A stretch of 64,000 nucleotides of DNA from Bartonella quintana (GTDB taxonomy: Bacteria > Pseudomonadota > Alphaproteobacteria > Rhizobiales > Rhizobiaceae): positions 1,116,001 through 1,180,000 of the forward strand of contig NZ_AP019773.1 in NCBI RefSeq assembly GCF_009936175.1, given 5' to 3'. Within the stretch, counting starts at the first letter, position 1. Every line of letters starts with the position of its first letter. Positions 1 to 9,732 of the stretch are shown piece by piece. The translations under genes were made by a program, and so were the position numbers. The notes under the pieces were generated by a model that worked only from the letters and a program-made list of their open reading frames with translations, was not told the origin of the DNA and did not search any database.

Positions 1-155
1 AAAAATTACCGCATCTTTATAGAAGATCGCAACACCACTAAAAATCTCTTGCCAGTTCGGCGATCAGCAACTCTAAAATAGCATCACTAAAAGAAAAATA
101 GTTGTGAATCTCTAATTAATAGGAAAAAGCAGAATACTCTTCGAAAAATTTAGCA

Positions 156-1409
156 TCATACATTAATTTTTTCTAATAAGCTATTGCGATCTATTGAAAA
201 TCCGCTTTCAATCCATATTCTTTCTAGCTCTTTGAGCTTTTGTCCTAAAAGCACTCCCTTAGCCAAACCTTTCTTCATCAAATCCTTGCCACTAACAGGA
301 AAAGTGGGAATCTGCCATTTTTGAGCAAGCTGATAAAGCCTCATATAATTTTCTGCTTTTTGCAAAGCCTCGTTTCCCTTCAAAGCATCAACATGTGCTG
401 CAACCAAAGAGAGAGATAATTGATCTAAAACCGGCTGTCGACCATAAAAATAAATCAATTTTTGCACAAAATTTTCTGAACAGTTTTGGCTAATTATTTC
501 CAACTCTGCCCACTCCTTTAATCGCTTTGTTTCCTTATAAGATAAATGCAAGCGATGTGCCATTTCATGAAGACGTATGGGATCAGGAGGAAGAAGACTT
601 TCTAAGCGCAACAACGGATCGACTTTCCAACCAAGAGCTTGTTCCGTTTTCACAAGTGAATGAATCGCATCAATACCCCATTTTTCTGTTTCAGGGAAAA
701 TGAGTGTCAAAATTCCACTCTGGCGCATCCATAAAAGAGCACGTGTTGGATTGGGAGCAGCGAGAAGTTTTTTCATTTCCCCCCAAATACGCTCAGATGA
801 AAGTTTTTGCAGACCGTGTTTTAAATAAACACACGCTTTCAATCCTTGCACATCAGGTCGTCCCGCTCCATACCAAGCAAAAAAGCGAAAAAACCGCAAA
901 ATACGCAAATAATCTTCGCGAATACGATTCTCTGGAATACCGATAAAACGTATTGTTCTGCTCGCAACATCGTTCAAACCTCCTACTGCATCATAAAGAT
1001 TGCCATCAGCATCACAATAAAGCGCATTCATAGTAAAATCGCGCCGTTCAGCATCTTTTTGCCAATCACGATCAAACGCCACTTTTGCATGACGACCATC
1101 CGTTTCAATATCAGAGCGAAGAGTTGTAACCTCATAAGAACATGACTGAGCAACCACCGTGACTGTACCAAACGCAATACCTGTAGGAATAGCTTTAAAT
1201 CCCGCTTCTTCTACACGCGCTATAACCTGTTGTGGAAAACAGGTTGTAGCAACATCAATATCACTAATCGGTTGCTCTAACAGCTGATTACGCACTGCCC
1301 CCCCAACAATACGTGCCTCTTCACCGTCCAAAGATAAAACATGAAGAAGCGTTTGGAGTTGACTCTGCTGCAACCAATCAACATGTTTGAAATTTTGTAT
1401 TGTGCTCAC
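156..1409 (-). CDS. cca: CCA tRNA nucleotidyltransferase (CCA-adding enzyme, poly(A) polymerase family)
   Basis: Template-free addition or repair of the 3'-terminal CCA of tRNAs in the cytoplasm. The 417-residue protein shows the class II nucleotidyltransferase signature: a GG-x-VR motif (G36-G37, R40) followed by the metal-binding pair D50 and D52 in 'SDIDVA'. Further on are 'RRDFTMNALY' near residue 125 and 'EDYLRILRFFRF' near 165, the nucleotide-selecting and neck motifs. The C-terminal half is helical, as usual for tRNA-binding regions of this family. It is divergent from the MoxR operon across about 250 bp. In related Rhizobiales a NUDIX hydrolase and a DUF1285 gene usually separate the two; they are absent here. 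The family assignment is secure; strict CCA specificity is inferred. Confidence 0.93.
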   Translation of the reverse strand: MSTIQNFKHVDWLQQSQLQTLLHVLSLDGEEARIVGGAVRNQLLEQPISDIDVATTCFPQQVIARVEEAGFKAIPTGIAFGTVTVVAQSCSYEVTTLRSDIETDGRHAKVAFDRDWQKDAERRDFTMNALYCDADGNLYDAVGGLNDVASRTIRFIGIPENRIREDYLRILRFFRFFAWYGAGRPDVQGLKACVYLKHGLQKLSSERIWGEMKKLLAAPNPTRALLWMRQSGILTLIFPETEKWGIDAIHSLVKTEQALGWKVDPLLRLESLLPPDPIRLHEMAHRLHLSYKETKRLKEWAELEIISQNCSENFVQKLIYFYGRQPVLDQLSLSLVAAHVDALKGNEALQKAENYMRLYQLAQKWQIPTFPVSGKDLMKKGLAKGVLLGQKLKELERIWIESGFSIDRNSLLEKINV

Positions 1410-1661
1410 TCTTTAACCTTTCAAACAAATTGCCACCATTCCCTCAAACTGGTATCCTTATAAGACAACAATTTTCCACAACATCCTTTACAAATCCTCC
1501 CATTCGTCAAAATAGAATTCTCTCTCTGTATCTGTGCACGAATATTTAAAAAAACAGCGTATTACACTTCTTTTCTCGTCATTTTCTGCTACAAATTATA
1601 AAATATTTAATCATACAAAGAAAATTATCAATTTTGCGACAAACCGCCGTAAGGAACACAT

Positions 1662-2693
1662 ATGAGTCAAAGCGATACATTATCCAATTCTATGAAGAAG
1701 ACTCCTATCAATAACGAAGCTCAAGTTATCATTGACGGTATTGATACAGCACACAAAGAATTAGATATTCTACAACAAGAAGTTGACAAAGTTATTTTTG
1801 GTCAAAATCATGTGATAGAATACGCTTTAACAAGCATTTTGGCTGGAGGACACGCTCTTCTCGTTGGTGTTCCAGGGCTTGCTAAGACGCGTCTTGTTGA
1901 AACATTGGGAACAGTATTGGGGCTTGATGAAAAACGCATTCAATTTACGCCTGACTTGATGCCATCGGACATTATCGGTTCTGAAATTATAGATTCAGAT
2001 AAAGACGATAGACGCTTTTTCCGCTACATTCAAGGCCCTATTTTCACCCAACTGCTCATGGCCGATGAAATTAACCGCGCCTCTCCACGCACACAATCAG
2101 CTCTTTTACAAGCTATGCAAGAATATCATGTTACTGTTGCTGGCACTCATTACAATTTACCAAAACCTTTTCATGTGCTTGCAACCCAAAACCCTCTCGA
2201 ACAGGAAGGAACTTACCCACTTCCCGAAGCACAACTGGATCGTTTTTTGATGCAAATCGATATTGATTATCCTGATCTAATCACGGAACGACGTATTATC
2301 TTAGAAACAACAGGAGAAAAAAAACAAAGTATAAAACCGATTTTATCAACAAAAAAACTGCAAAAAATTCAACAAATTGTCCGAAAAATGCCCATCTCCG
2401 AAAATGTTGTCGAAGCTATTTTAAAGCTTGTTCGTTCAGCTCGCCCTCATAAAGACAACACCCTCGCAAACACTTATGTTGCTTGGGGACCTGGTCCTCG
2501 GGCATCACAAGCACTTTCCCTTTGTTCCCGTGCCCGCGCTCTTTATCATGGACGTTTAATGCCCTCACTTGATGATGTTGCAACATTGGCTCAACCTATA
2601 TTACAACACCGTATGGCACTCAATTTTTCTGCACATGCTGAAAATATAACCGTAAAAGACATTATCGATAATCTTGTGAAAGACATTCTCTAA
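1662..2693 (+). CDS. MoxR-family AAA+ ATPase
   Basis: AAA+ chaperone-like ATPase of the MoxR family, thought to help assemble or activate partner proteins carrying von Willebrand A domains. The 343-residue product has Walker A 'GVPGLAKT' at 69-76, Walker B with sensor region 'LLMADEINRASPRTQSALL' near 130-150, and the arginine-finger region 'YPLPEAQLDRF' near 185. The start is supported by AAGGAA about 7 nt upstream of the ATG. It is the first gene of a four-gene operon; its stop overlaps the next start as TAATG. This order (MoxR, DUF58, BatA-like, large membrane protein) is the classic MoxR/Bat arrangement linked to envelope or stress functions. The exact substrate is unknown. Confidence 0.93.
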   Translation: MSQSDTLSNSMKKTPINNEAQVIIDGIDTAHKELDILQQEVDKVIFGQNHVIEYALTSILAGGHALLVGVPGLAKTRLVETLGTVLGLDEKRIQFTPDLMPSDIIGSEIIDSDKDDRRFFRYIQGPIFTQLLMADEINRASPRTQSALLQAMQEYHVTVAGTHYNLPKPFHVLATQNPLEQEGTYPLPEAQLDRFLMQIDIDYPDLITERRIILETTGEKKQSIKPILSTKKLQKIQQIVRKMPISENVVEAILKLVRSARPHKDNTLANTYVAWGPGPRASQALSLCSRARALYHGRLMPSLDDVATLAQPILQHRMALNFSAHAENITVKDIIDNLVKDIL

Positions 2694-3604
2694 TGGCCAT
2701 TGGCAAAAAAGTTTCAAAAGAATCTCCACTGTTACTCGCTGCCAAACCGCATAAAGATGCTGCTAAAATGCCGTATTTTCTTTTGCAAGCACACCATATC
2801 GCTAATACATTGATAAGCGGATGGCATGGACAACGTAAACGCGGTAACGGGGAAAATTTCTGGCAATTTCGTCCTTATATTGAAGGGGAAGCCATCACAC
2901 GTATTGACTGGCGCCGCTCAGCGCGTGGTGAACATACTTACTTACGTGAATACGAATGGGAAAAGACACAAACAGTTTGGATTTGGCCTGATCAGAGCGC
3001 CTCTATGCATTATTGTTCGCGTTTTTCGCAAATTTCTAAAGGCAATCATGCCATCATTCTTGCCCTTGCATTAGCAAAACTTCTTGTACGCAGCGACGAA
3101 CATATTGCTATCCCCAATTTAATGCCACCTACAAGAACATCCAATGTCATAGAACGTATGGCATTAACTTTGGCAAATCATCACACAGAAAATTCATTTC
3201 CAGATTTTTCAACCATAACACGTTTTTCACATGCCATCATCATGAGCGACTTTCTCGATGCTCCGGAAAAAATTATCCAGCATTTAACAGTTTTGTCTGC
3301 AAAACAAACCACTGCTCATTTAATTGAAGTTGCTGACCCCGCAGAAGAGCACTTTCCCTACACAGGACGTACAGAATTTTTTGATCCTGAAACAAAAGAA
3401 AAACGCGTTTTAGGAAAAGCAGAAAACTTCCGTGAACACTATTGCAAGTTGTATCAAGCACGGCGCCAACAATTGGTAGATTTTTGCTCACGCCAAGGTT
3501 GGACCTATCATGTGAGTAAAACCGATCGGCCCTTAACAGAAATCATTCTGCAACTTGCAAACAAAATAGGTGGTTCTCCATCTCACAGTAGGAGGTCACT
3601 TTGA
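2693..3604 (+). CDS. DUF58 domain-containing protein
   Basis: Soluble DUF58 protein of 303 residues, the usual partner of MoxR ATPases. The diagnostic block lies near residues 62-90: 'FRPYIEGEAITRIDWRRSAR' followed by 'LREYEWE'. Later residues have a vWA-like pattern with 'WPDQSAS' near 104 and 'IIMSDFLDAPE' near 180. It begins one base inside the moxR stop codon and its TGA stop overlaps the TTG start of the next gene, so the genes are translationally coupled. In the family DUF58 proteins are presumed clients of the MoxR ATPase. The molecular role is unproven, and no catalytic residues can be assigned here. Confidence 0.9.
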   Translation: MAIGKKVSKESPLLLAAKPHKDAAKMPYFLLQAHHIANTLISGWHGQRKRGNGENFWQFRPYIEGEAITRIDWRRSARGEHTYLREYEWEKTQTVWIWPDQSASMHYCSRFSQISKGNHAIILALALAKLLVRSDEHIAIPNLMPPTRTSNVIERMALTLANHHTENSFPDFSTITRFSHAIIMSDFLDAPEKIIQHLTVLSAKQTTAHLIEVADPAEEHFPYTGRTEFFDPETKEKRVLGKAENFREHYCKLYQARRQQLVDFCSRQGWTYHVSKTDRPLTEIILQLANKIGGSPSHSRRSL

Positions 3605-6405
3605 GTTTTGGTACTCCCCTGCTTTTACTTGGGCTTTTGTTCTTACCGATCATTTGGTGGTTGTTGCGGATAACACCTCCATCCCCGCATAAAGAACTCT
3701 TTCCTCCTTTGCGCTTTCTGCCTAAATCAGGCAATCAACAGGAAGCCCAAAACCATACACCTTGGTGGCTATTGGTGCTACGATTAACCATGGCAGCACT
3801 GATTATTATCGCTTTGGCACAGCCTACTTGGAATAAAAAGCCAACGATACTCTCCGGATCTCAACCACTTGCACTTATTATCGATAATGGATGGGCATCT
3901 GCAAAAGAATGGAAAAAACGTGTTACTGTTGCCGAAACCCTCCTTGCACAAGCAGAAAAACATCAAAAAAATGTTTATTTTCTTCCAACAGCCCAAAGCA
4001 ACATTTCGAATATTGGTCCCTTGCCTGCAAAAACAGTAAAACAACATTTAATGCATTTGCAACCCCAACCTTGGCCTGTCAACCGTGTACGCGCACTGAA
4101 AAAACTGATTGAAAAAGCCAAAGATAAACCTCTCGATATTGCTTACTTAAGCGATGGATTACAAACAACCGAAGATAATCAAGCTTTCTCTCTCATTGAA
4201 CAGCTAAAACCCAAAACATTTTTGTGGTATTTAGCTGATATTTCCGATCTAACTGGCATAATAGCCATAGAAAATAACAACGGAGACATTGGTGCACGCG
4301 TCATTCGTGCAACCACGCACGGAGAAACTACGGTCACATTAAACCTTTATGACTTAAACAGTCAACTCCTTGGCCGTTTTGCGAAAAACTTTCACGAGGG
4401 AGAAACAACAACTCTTGTTCCTTTTAACCTACCACTTGAATTATACAATAATATTGCATGGATAAAAATCGAAAACCATGCCCATGCTGCAGCCACCTTC
4501 CTAGTTGATAGCCATAATCGAGTAAACCGCGTTGCGCTTCTCTCACCAAATGTCAATGAAATGGCACAGCCCTTACTTTCTCCATTTTATTACATTATCA
4601 AGGCATTGCAAGGCCATACGCAGCTTATAACAGCAGGAGGAAAAGAGTTTTCCGTTGATATTAATAACTTACTCAAACAAAATCCATCTGTTTTCATTAT
4701 GGGTGACATTGTCAATATGTCAAAAGAAGCAGAAGACAAACTCTCTGATTTTATCAATAAAGGTGGAACACTCATCCGCTTTGCAGGAGAAAATTTAAGT
4801 GCGACAGAACACCATGATAACCTGCTACCAGTGCCACTGCGTCCTGGCAAACGCCTGCTTGGAAGTATCATGTCTTGGACTAAGCCGCAAAAACTTGCAC
4901 CTTTTACAAAAAATAGCTTGTTCTTTGATCTTCCGTTCCCCGAAGACATCACAGTCTCACGCCAAATTCTAGCGGAACCGAACTCAAATCTTTTAAAAAA
5001 AACTTTGCTCAGCCTTGCTGATGGAACACCTCTTATTACAGCGGCTAGTCGTGGCAAAGGCATACTCATTCTTATTCATATTGCCCCTGACCCCACGTGG
5101 TCAAATCTTCCTCTTTCTGGTTTTTTTGCACAAATGTTGCAAAAACTCATCACATTGAGTGCCTATGAAAACAAAAACCCAACACAGATAAAAATAACAA
5201 CAGTACAAAACCCTTGGCGGACATTAACCGCCGATGGACAACTACAACCCCCTCCCTCTGATGTTGTTCCGCTCGTCATTGATGCGCAAGAGCCACCCCT
5301 TGCCTCTTTTCATACCCCGCCCGGGCTTTACGGTTTTAAAAATAATCTTTATGCACTCAATCTCTTAAATCATTCATCGCGCTTGATGAAACAATCGTCC
5401 TTGCCACCCTCTTTAAGTAAGAGTCCATTATCCTACGACACAAAAGAAAAACATCTCACTGGTCCACTTTTAGGATTAGCCATCTTATTATTCGCCTTTG
5501 ACAATTTTCTCATTTTATGGATGGGAGGCGCTTTTTTTCTCAATCGACGGAGCAATATGCTTTTTTTTCTCCCCCTCATACTAAGTCTCATCACATTATT
5601 CTTCCATGTACCAATTGTTCATGCATACGACGCAGAAAATCATGATGAAACCATAGTACAAGCAGCTGGTGCTACACATCTTGCTTATATTATAACCAAC
5701 AACCATGAAATCGATACAACGAGTAAGAGCGGACTAGAAACTCTCAGTCAATTTATTGCAGAGCGTACAATGCTTTCGCCCAGCTCTGTGATAGGACTTG
5801 ATCTTGATAAAGATGAACTCGCCTTCTATCCTCTTATTTATTGGCCGATTGATTCTAACAGTCCTTTACCAACACAAAGGAGTCTTGAAAAAATAAATAA
5901 TTTTATGAAAAATGGAGGCACAGTTTTATTTGACACGCGCGATCAAATAAATGCCAATCTCAATCTTGAAGGCACTGCAACCCCAGCCACACAAAGATTA
6001 CGAACCATCTTAAAAGGGTTAAACATTCCAGCCATTGAGCCCGCATCAGCTGATCATGTTATTGCTTATTCTTTTTATATTATGCCAGATTTTCCTGGTC
6101 TCTATCGTGGTTCACCTTTATGGGTTGAATCATCATCAATGAATAAAAAAAACAAAAATCCTCTTGCCACTGGTGATAATGTAAGTTCTCTTCTTATTAC
6201 CGCCAATAACTTCGCTGGTGCTTGGGCACTGGACGAAAAAGGCATGTGGAAATATCCACTTATTCCCAATGACCCAATGCAACGCCTATGGGCATTTCGA
6301 GCAGGATTGAATATTGTTATCTATGTTCTTACCGGAAACTATAAAGCCGACCAAGTTCATGTCCCTGCACTCTTGGAACGCTTTAAAAGAGAAAAAAGGC
6401 AATGA
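3601..6405 (+). CDS. BatA-type membrane protein with C-terminal DUF4159 domain
   Basis: Large inner-membrane protein of 934 residues. It starts with the BatA/TIGR02226 N-terminal pattern, two membrane helices at about 4-24 and 58-77. A long extracytoplasmic or cytosolic middle region follows, then two more helices near 622-645 and 652-673, and finally a DUF4159 domain (about 690-920, related to class I glutamine amidotransferase folds). The start is TTG, supported by an ideal GGAGG 6-7 bases upstream, and it overlaps the DUF58 stop by 4 bp (TTGA). The end overlaps the next gene by ATGA. The predicted role is in the MoxR/Bat envelope complex; no enzymatic residues are evident. Confidence 0.88.
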   Translation: MSFGTPLLLLGLLFLPIIWWLLRITPPSPHKELFPPLRFLPKSGNQQEAQNHTPWWLLVLRLTMAALIIIALAQPTWNKKPTILSGSQPLALIIDNGWASAKEWKKRVTVAETLLAQAEKHQKNVYFLPTAQSNISNIGPLPAKTVKQHLMHLQPQPWPVNRVRALKKLIEKAKDKPLDIAYLSDGLQTTEDNQAFSLIEQLKPKTFLWYLADISDLTGIIAIENNNGDIGARVIRATTHGETTVTLNLYDLNSQLLGRFAKNFHEGETTTLVPFNLPLELYNNIAWIKIENHAHAAATFLVDSHNRVNRVALLSPNVNEMAQPLLSPFYYIIKALQGHTQLITAGGKEFSVDINNLLKQNPSVFIMGDIVNMSKEAEDKLSDFINKGGTLIRFAGENLSATEHHDNLLPVPLRPGKRLLGSIMSWTKPQKLAPFTKNSLFFDLPFPEDITVSRQILAEPNSNLLKKTLLSLADGTPLITAASRGKGILILIHIAPDPTWSNLPLSGFFAQMLQKLITLSAYENKNPTQIKITTVQNPWRTLTADGQLQPPPSDVVPLVIDAQEPPLASFHTPPGLYGFKNNLYALNLLNHSSRLMKQSSLPPSLSKSPLSYDTKEKHLTGPLLGLAILLFAFDNFLILWMGGAFFLNRRSNMLFFLPLILSLITLFFHVPIVHAYDAENHDETIVQAAGATHLAYIITNNHEIDTTSKSGLETLSQFIAERTMLSPSSVIGLDLDKDELAFYPLIYWPIDSNSPLPTQRSLEKINNFMKNGGTVLFDTRDQINANLNLEGTATPATQRLRTILKGLNIPAIEPASADHVIAYSFYIMPDFPGLYRGSPLWVESSSMNKKNKNPLATGDNVSSLLITANNFAGAWALDEKGMWKYPLIPNDPMQRLWAFRAGLNIVIYVLTGNYKADQVHVPALLERFKREKRQ

Positions 6406-8498
6406 TATCATTCTTTACTTTTCAGCCTTTTTTGCCACTCTCTTGGATCCTATTATTAGGAGGGATATCTGCTCTTTTTGTGATTACCGGCCTCGTTATA
6501 CAGCGTCAAGGATCTTTATTGCGTCTAATGACATTGGCTTCATTGATCGTTACTTTGCTGAATCCAATGATCATAAAAGAGCAACGTGAACCACTCAAAA
6601 GCACTATCGGCATTGTGATTGATCGTAGCAACAGCCAAACATTCGGCACACGTACAATCGATAGTGACGAAGCACGCGCGCAATTAACCAATGCATTGGC
6701 GCGTTATCCACAATTTGAGCCGTGCTTTATCGATGCTGGAAAACTTTCTAACAATCAATATGAACCCTCAACGAATTTGTTTCATGCTTTAACACAGGCT
6801 CTAGCCGATGTACCACTATCTCGTTATGCAGGCACAATTTTAATCACTGATGGGCAAGTGCATGACATTCCACCATTATCCGATCTTCACCATAAAGCGC
6901 CTGTCAATGCTCTTATAACAGGAAAATCAGATGAATTTGACCGCCAAATCAAATTTATTGCTCCCCCCCGCTTTGCCTTTATAAATAAACCACAAAGGCT
7001 CTCCATCTTAGTAGAAGATAAAGGTCAACCCCAAGAATCTACATCAGCGCAGGCAAATATTACGGTAAGTGTCAATGGACAAGAAGTTGGCCATTACTCT
7101 GTAATTCCCGGGACCATTTTTCAAACTGAAATTACCCTGCCCCATGCTGAAAAAAATATCATTCAAGTTGCCACTGATCCACAGAGAGGTGAATTAAGCT
7201 CTGAAAATAATCGCGCCATAGCCATGATTGAAGGAATCAGAGAAAATTTGCGTGTCCTTCTTATTTCAGGTGCGCCTTACAATGGTGAACGAACATGGCG
7301 TGATCTTTTGAAAGGTGACTCCAATATTGATCTCGTTCATTTTACGATTTTGCGTCCTCCCAACAAAGCAGACAATACGCCATTAAGCCAATTGTCACTT
7401 GTGGTATTCCCTACAACAAAGCTCTTTGTTGAAGAGATTAATAATTTTGATCTGATTATCCTGGACGGCTACCAACATTCTGCGGTTCTTCCATTAATCT
7501 ATTATGATTATATTGCCCAATATGTACAAAAGGGTGGTGCATTGCTGATAATAACAGGGCCTGAATTTACCCAAAAAAACTCGCTTGCGAAGACACCTTT
7601 AATAAGCGTCCTGCCCGCATTGCCCAATGGTGTTATTATTCAAAAGCCTTTTCGTCCTACATTAACCAAAGAAGGTAAACGTCATCCTGTCACAAGAGGT
7701 CTCGCAACACCTACCTATCCAGCCTCTCAATGGGGGCAATGGCTACGACAAATTGCCATTCAAAACATAAACAAAGGCATTGCCCTCATGAAAGGAGCTG
7801 ATGAACAACCACTTTTACTTCTCTCCCATTTTGGTAAAGGACGTGTAGGCATGTTGCTTTCCGACGAAAGTTGGCTTTGGGCACGAAGTTTTGAGGGTGG
7901 AGGACCATATGCAGCTCTTTATCGGCGAATTTCCCATTGGCTTATGAAAGAACCAGAACTTGAAGAGGAAAAGTTAAGCACCACTAGTGACCATCATCGT
8001 TTAATGATTCGCCGCCAAACGCTCAAAGATCACCCAGAACCAGTCGAAATAACCTTTCCCTCCGGCAAAAAAGAAAATATCATTCTTACCAAAGAGAAAG
8101 AAGGGCTCTTTACTGCAGCTATCAACACCAATGAAAAAGGGATTTTTACCATACAAAATGGGGATTTAACAGTCCTTTCTGCTGTGGGGATGCTCGATAA
8201 TCTGGAATTGTTTGACTTAATTTCAACGGAAGAAAAACTAGCTCCCATCAGTAAACACACTGGCGGACACATCACACGATTACACAACAAGAAAAAAGAA
8301 AGCATTGATCTTCCTCCTATCAAATTGGTTCGATCACAAACCGGCTCTACATCTCCCCTTGTTCGTTCAATTGTTCTCAAAGAAGCAACAGAAACCCGTT
8401 TAATTAACGCTTTTTATTTTTCGATCTTTTCTGGTTTCTGCGCACTGCTCACCTGCCTTTTACTATTGAGCAGTATGTGGTATCGTGAAAGCCGTTAA
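6402..8498 (+). CDS. Membrane protein of the MoxR/Bat operon (vWA/glutamine amidotransferase-like)
   Basis: Last gene of the MoxR operon, 698 residues. There are two N-terminal membrane helices (about 10-28 and 36-54) and one C-terminal helix (about 668-692). The intervening region has a vWA-like start, 'IGIVIDRSNSQTFG' near 69, with 'GTILITDGQVHD' near 144. Then comes a ThuA/glutamine-amidotransferase-like stretch ('LLISGAPYNGERTWRDLL' near 287 and 'GGALLIITGPEF' near 375). Its ATG lies within the upstream TGA as ATGA, so expression is coupled. Homologues are annotated as conserved membrane proteins in this operon across Rhizobiales. The function is unassigned. Confidence 0.85.
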   Translation: MISFFTFQPFLPLSWILLLGGISALFVITGLVIQRQGSLLRLMTLASLIVTLLNPMIIKEQREPLKSTIGIVIDRSNSQTFGTRTIDSDEARAQLTNALARYPQFEPCFIDAGKLSNNQYEPSTNLFHALTQALADVPLSRYAGTILITDGQVHDIPPLSDLHHKAPVNALITGKSDEFDRQIKFIAPPRFAFINKPQRLSILVEDKGQPQESTSAQANITVSVNGQEVGHYSVIPGTIFQTEITLPHAEKNIIQVATDPQRGELSSENNRAIAMIEGIRENLRVLLISGAPYNGERTWRDLLKGDSNIDLVHFTILRPPNKADNTPLSQLSLVVFPTTKLFVEEINNFDLIILDGYQHSAVLPLIYYDYIAQYVQKGGALLIITGPEFTQKNSLAKTPLISVLPALPNGVIIQKPFRPTLTKEGKRHPVTRGLATPTYPASQWGQWLRQIAIQNINKGIALMKGADEQPLLLLSHFGKGRVGMLLSDESWLWARSFEGGGPYAALYRRISHWLMKEPELEEEKLSTTSDHHRLMIRRQTLKDHPEPVEITFPSGKKENIILTKEKEGLFTAAINTNEKGIFTIQNGDLTVLSAVGMLDNLELFDLISTEEKLAPISKHTGGHITRLHNKKKESIDLPPIKLVRSQTGSTSPLVRSIVLKEATETRLINAFYFSIFSGFCALLTCLLLLSSMWYRESR

Positions 8499-8751
8499 AA
8501 AGTCTTAAGATTTTGTGTTGCTACTTTAAAATGCAAGCCTATCTCACAAAAAAACAGACACGGATGATACAAAAAATAATGTACCATACCACTCCCCTTT
8601 TTCGTTCAAAGATTAGTAAAACGTAAATTCCCCAAGAGTTTCTCTCACATTTTCCATAAACTTTTTCTCATTTTATCACTCTCTCTTGCCTTCAAAAACG
8701 CCCCAACTTGCCTTATGTTCTTTATTTATTGTCTAAATCGTTTTCAACGCT

Positions 8752-9654
8752 ATGCTAACGCCCATGTTTTATCTTGCCCACATATCAGATGTACATCTTC
8801 CACCTCTGCCACAACCTTCCTTAGTCGAGCTTTTGGGGAAGCGCTTTACCGGCTATCTTAATTGGCAAAAAAAACGCAAGAACCAAATGGCAAAAAATGC
8901 CCTAGAAACTTTAATAGACACCTTAAAAAAGAAAAAACCTGATCACTTGGTGATCTCTGGTGATCTTATCAATCTTGCTCTCGATAAGGAATTTGAACAA
9001 GCACGTAATTGGTTGCTTAACCAAGGTCAGCCTCAAAATATTTCTTTAACATTTGGGAATCATGACGCCTATGTTCGTGGAGCATTCCAAAAGGCATGCA
9101 CTCTTTTCCAACCTTGGATCACAGGTGATTTTCCTCAAAAGAACGCTCTTCCCTTTCCTTATATGCGCATTCGCAAGAATGTAGCCATTATAGGTGCTTC
9201 TTCAGCCATTGCTACACCACCTTTTCAAGCTTCTGGCTATTTTGGCAAAATGCAAGCGCAAACTTTAGCACAACTTTTAAACGAAGCTGCAGCACGCAAT
9301 CTCTTTCGTGTCATCATGATCCATCATCCCCCCTTTCACCATGCAACCTCTTGGCATAAAAAATTATGGGGCATAGAGCGTTTTCTAAAGGTTATTAAAC
9401 ATCATGGCTGTGACCTTGTTCTTCACGGACATACCCATTTACCAACATTGAATATCGTTGAAGGAACAATGGGGAAAATTCCTATTGTGGGTGTTGCCTC
9501 TGCATCGCAAGCTTTTGGCGATACCTCCCCCCCCGCAGGCTTCAACTTATTTTCCATTGAGCGGTTTCATCATCAATGGCACTGTCAGTTACAACGTTAT
9601 AGTCTTATCAATCAAAAAAGTGAAATGGCGTGTACTGAAATAATTGATCTTTAA
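8752..9654 (+). CDS. Calcineurin-like metallophosphoesterase
   Basis: Cytoplasmic metal-dependent phosphoesterase of 300 residues. The complete metallophosphatase motif set is present in order: D-x-H in 'ISDVHLPP' (about 11-18), 'SGDLINLA' (about 66), 'GNHD' (about 102), 'MIHHPPFHH' (about 188-196) and 'LHGHTHLP' (about 225). The family covers cyclic nucleotide, UDP-DAG and nucleic-acid phosphoesterases; the substrate cannot be decided here. No good Shine-Dalgarno precedes the ATG at 8752, and an in-frame ATG at 8764 is an equally plausible start because the conserved fold begins right after it. It stands alone, 250 bp after the MoxR operon and convergent with the CDF gene. Confidence 0.88.
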   Translation: MLTPMFYLAHISDVHLPPLPQPSLVELLGKRFTGYLNWQKKRKNQMAKNALETLIDTLKKKKPDHLVISGDLINLALDKEFEQARNWLLNQGQPQNISLTFGNHDAYVRGAFQKACTLFQPWITGDFPQKNALPFPYMRIRKNVAIIGASSAIATPPFQASGYFGKMQAQTLAQLLNEAAARNLFRVIMIHHPPFHHATSWHKKLWGIERFLKVIKHHGCDLVLHGHTHLPTLNIVEGTMGKIPIVGVASASQAFGDTSPPAGFNLFSIERFHHQWHCQLQRYSLINQKSEMACTEIIDL

Positions 9655-9732
9655 CACTTTGAAAAACACCCAAGGGAAAATATCTTCTGGTTTATATGTC
9701 TTTAAACAATAATAGAATTGGCGAAAGTCTCT

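Noticed and set aside
1..155. Partial gene at the left edge
   Set aside because: All frames in the first 155 nt are short and interrupted; nothing recognisable.
4590..5069. Minus-strand 159-codon frame inside the DUF4159 gene
   Set aside because: Antisense to a gene with clear domain structure and coupled overlaps; no motif or start signal.
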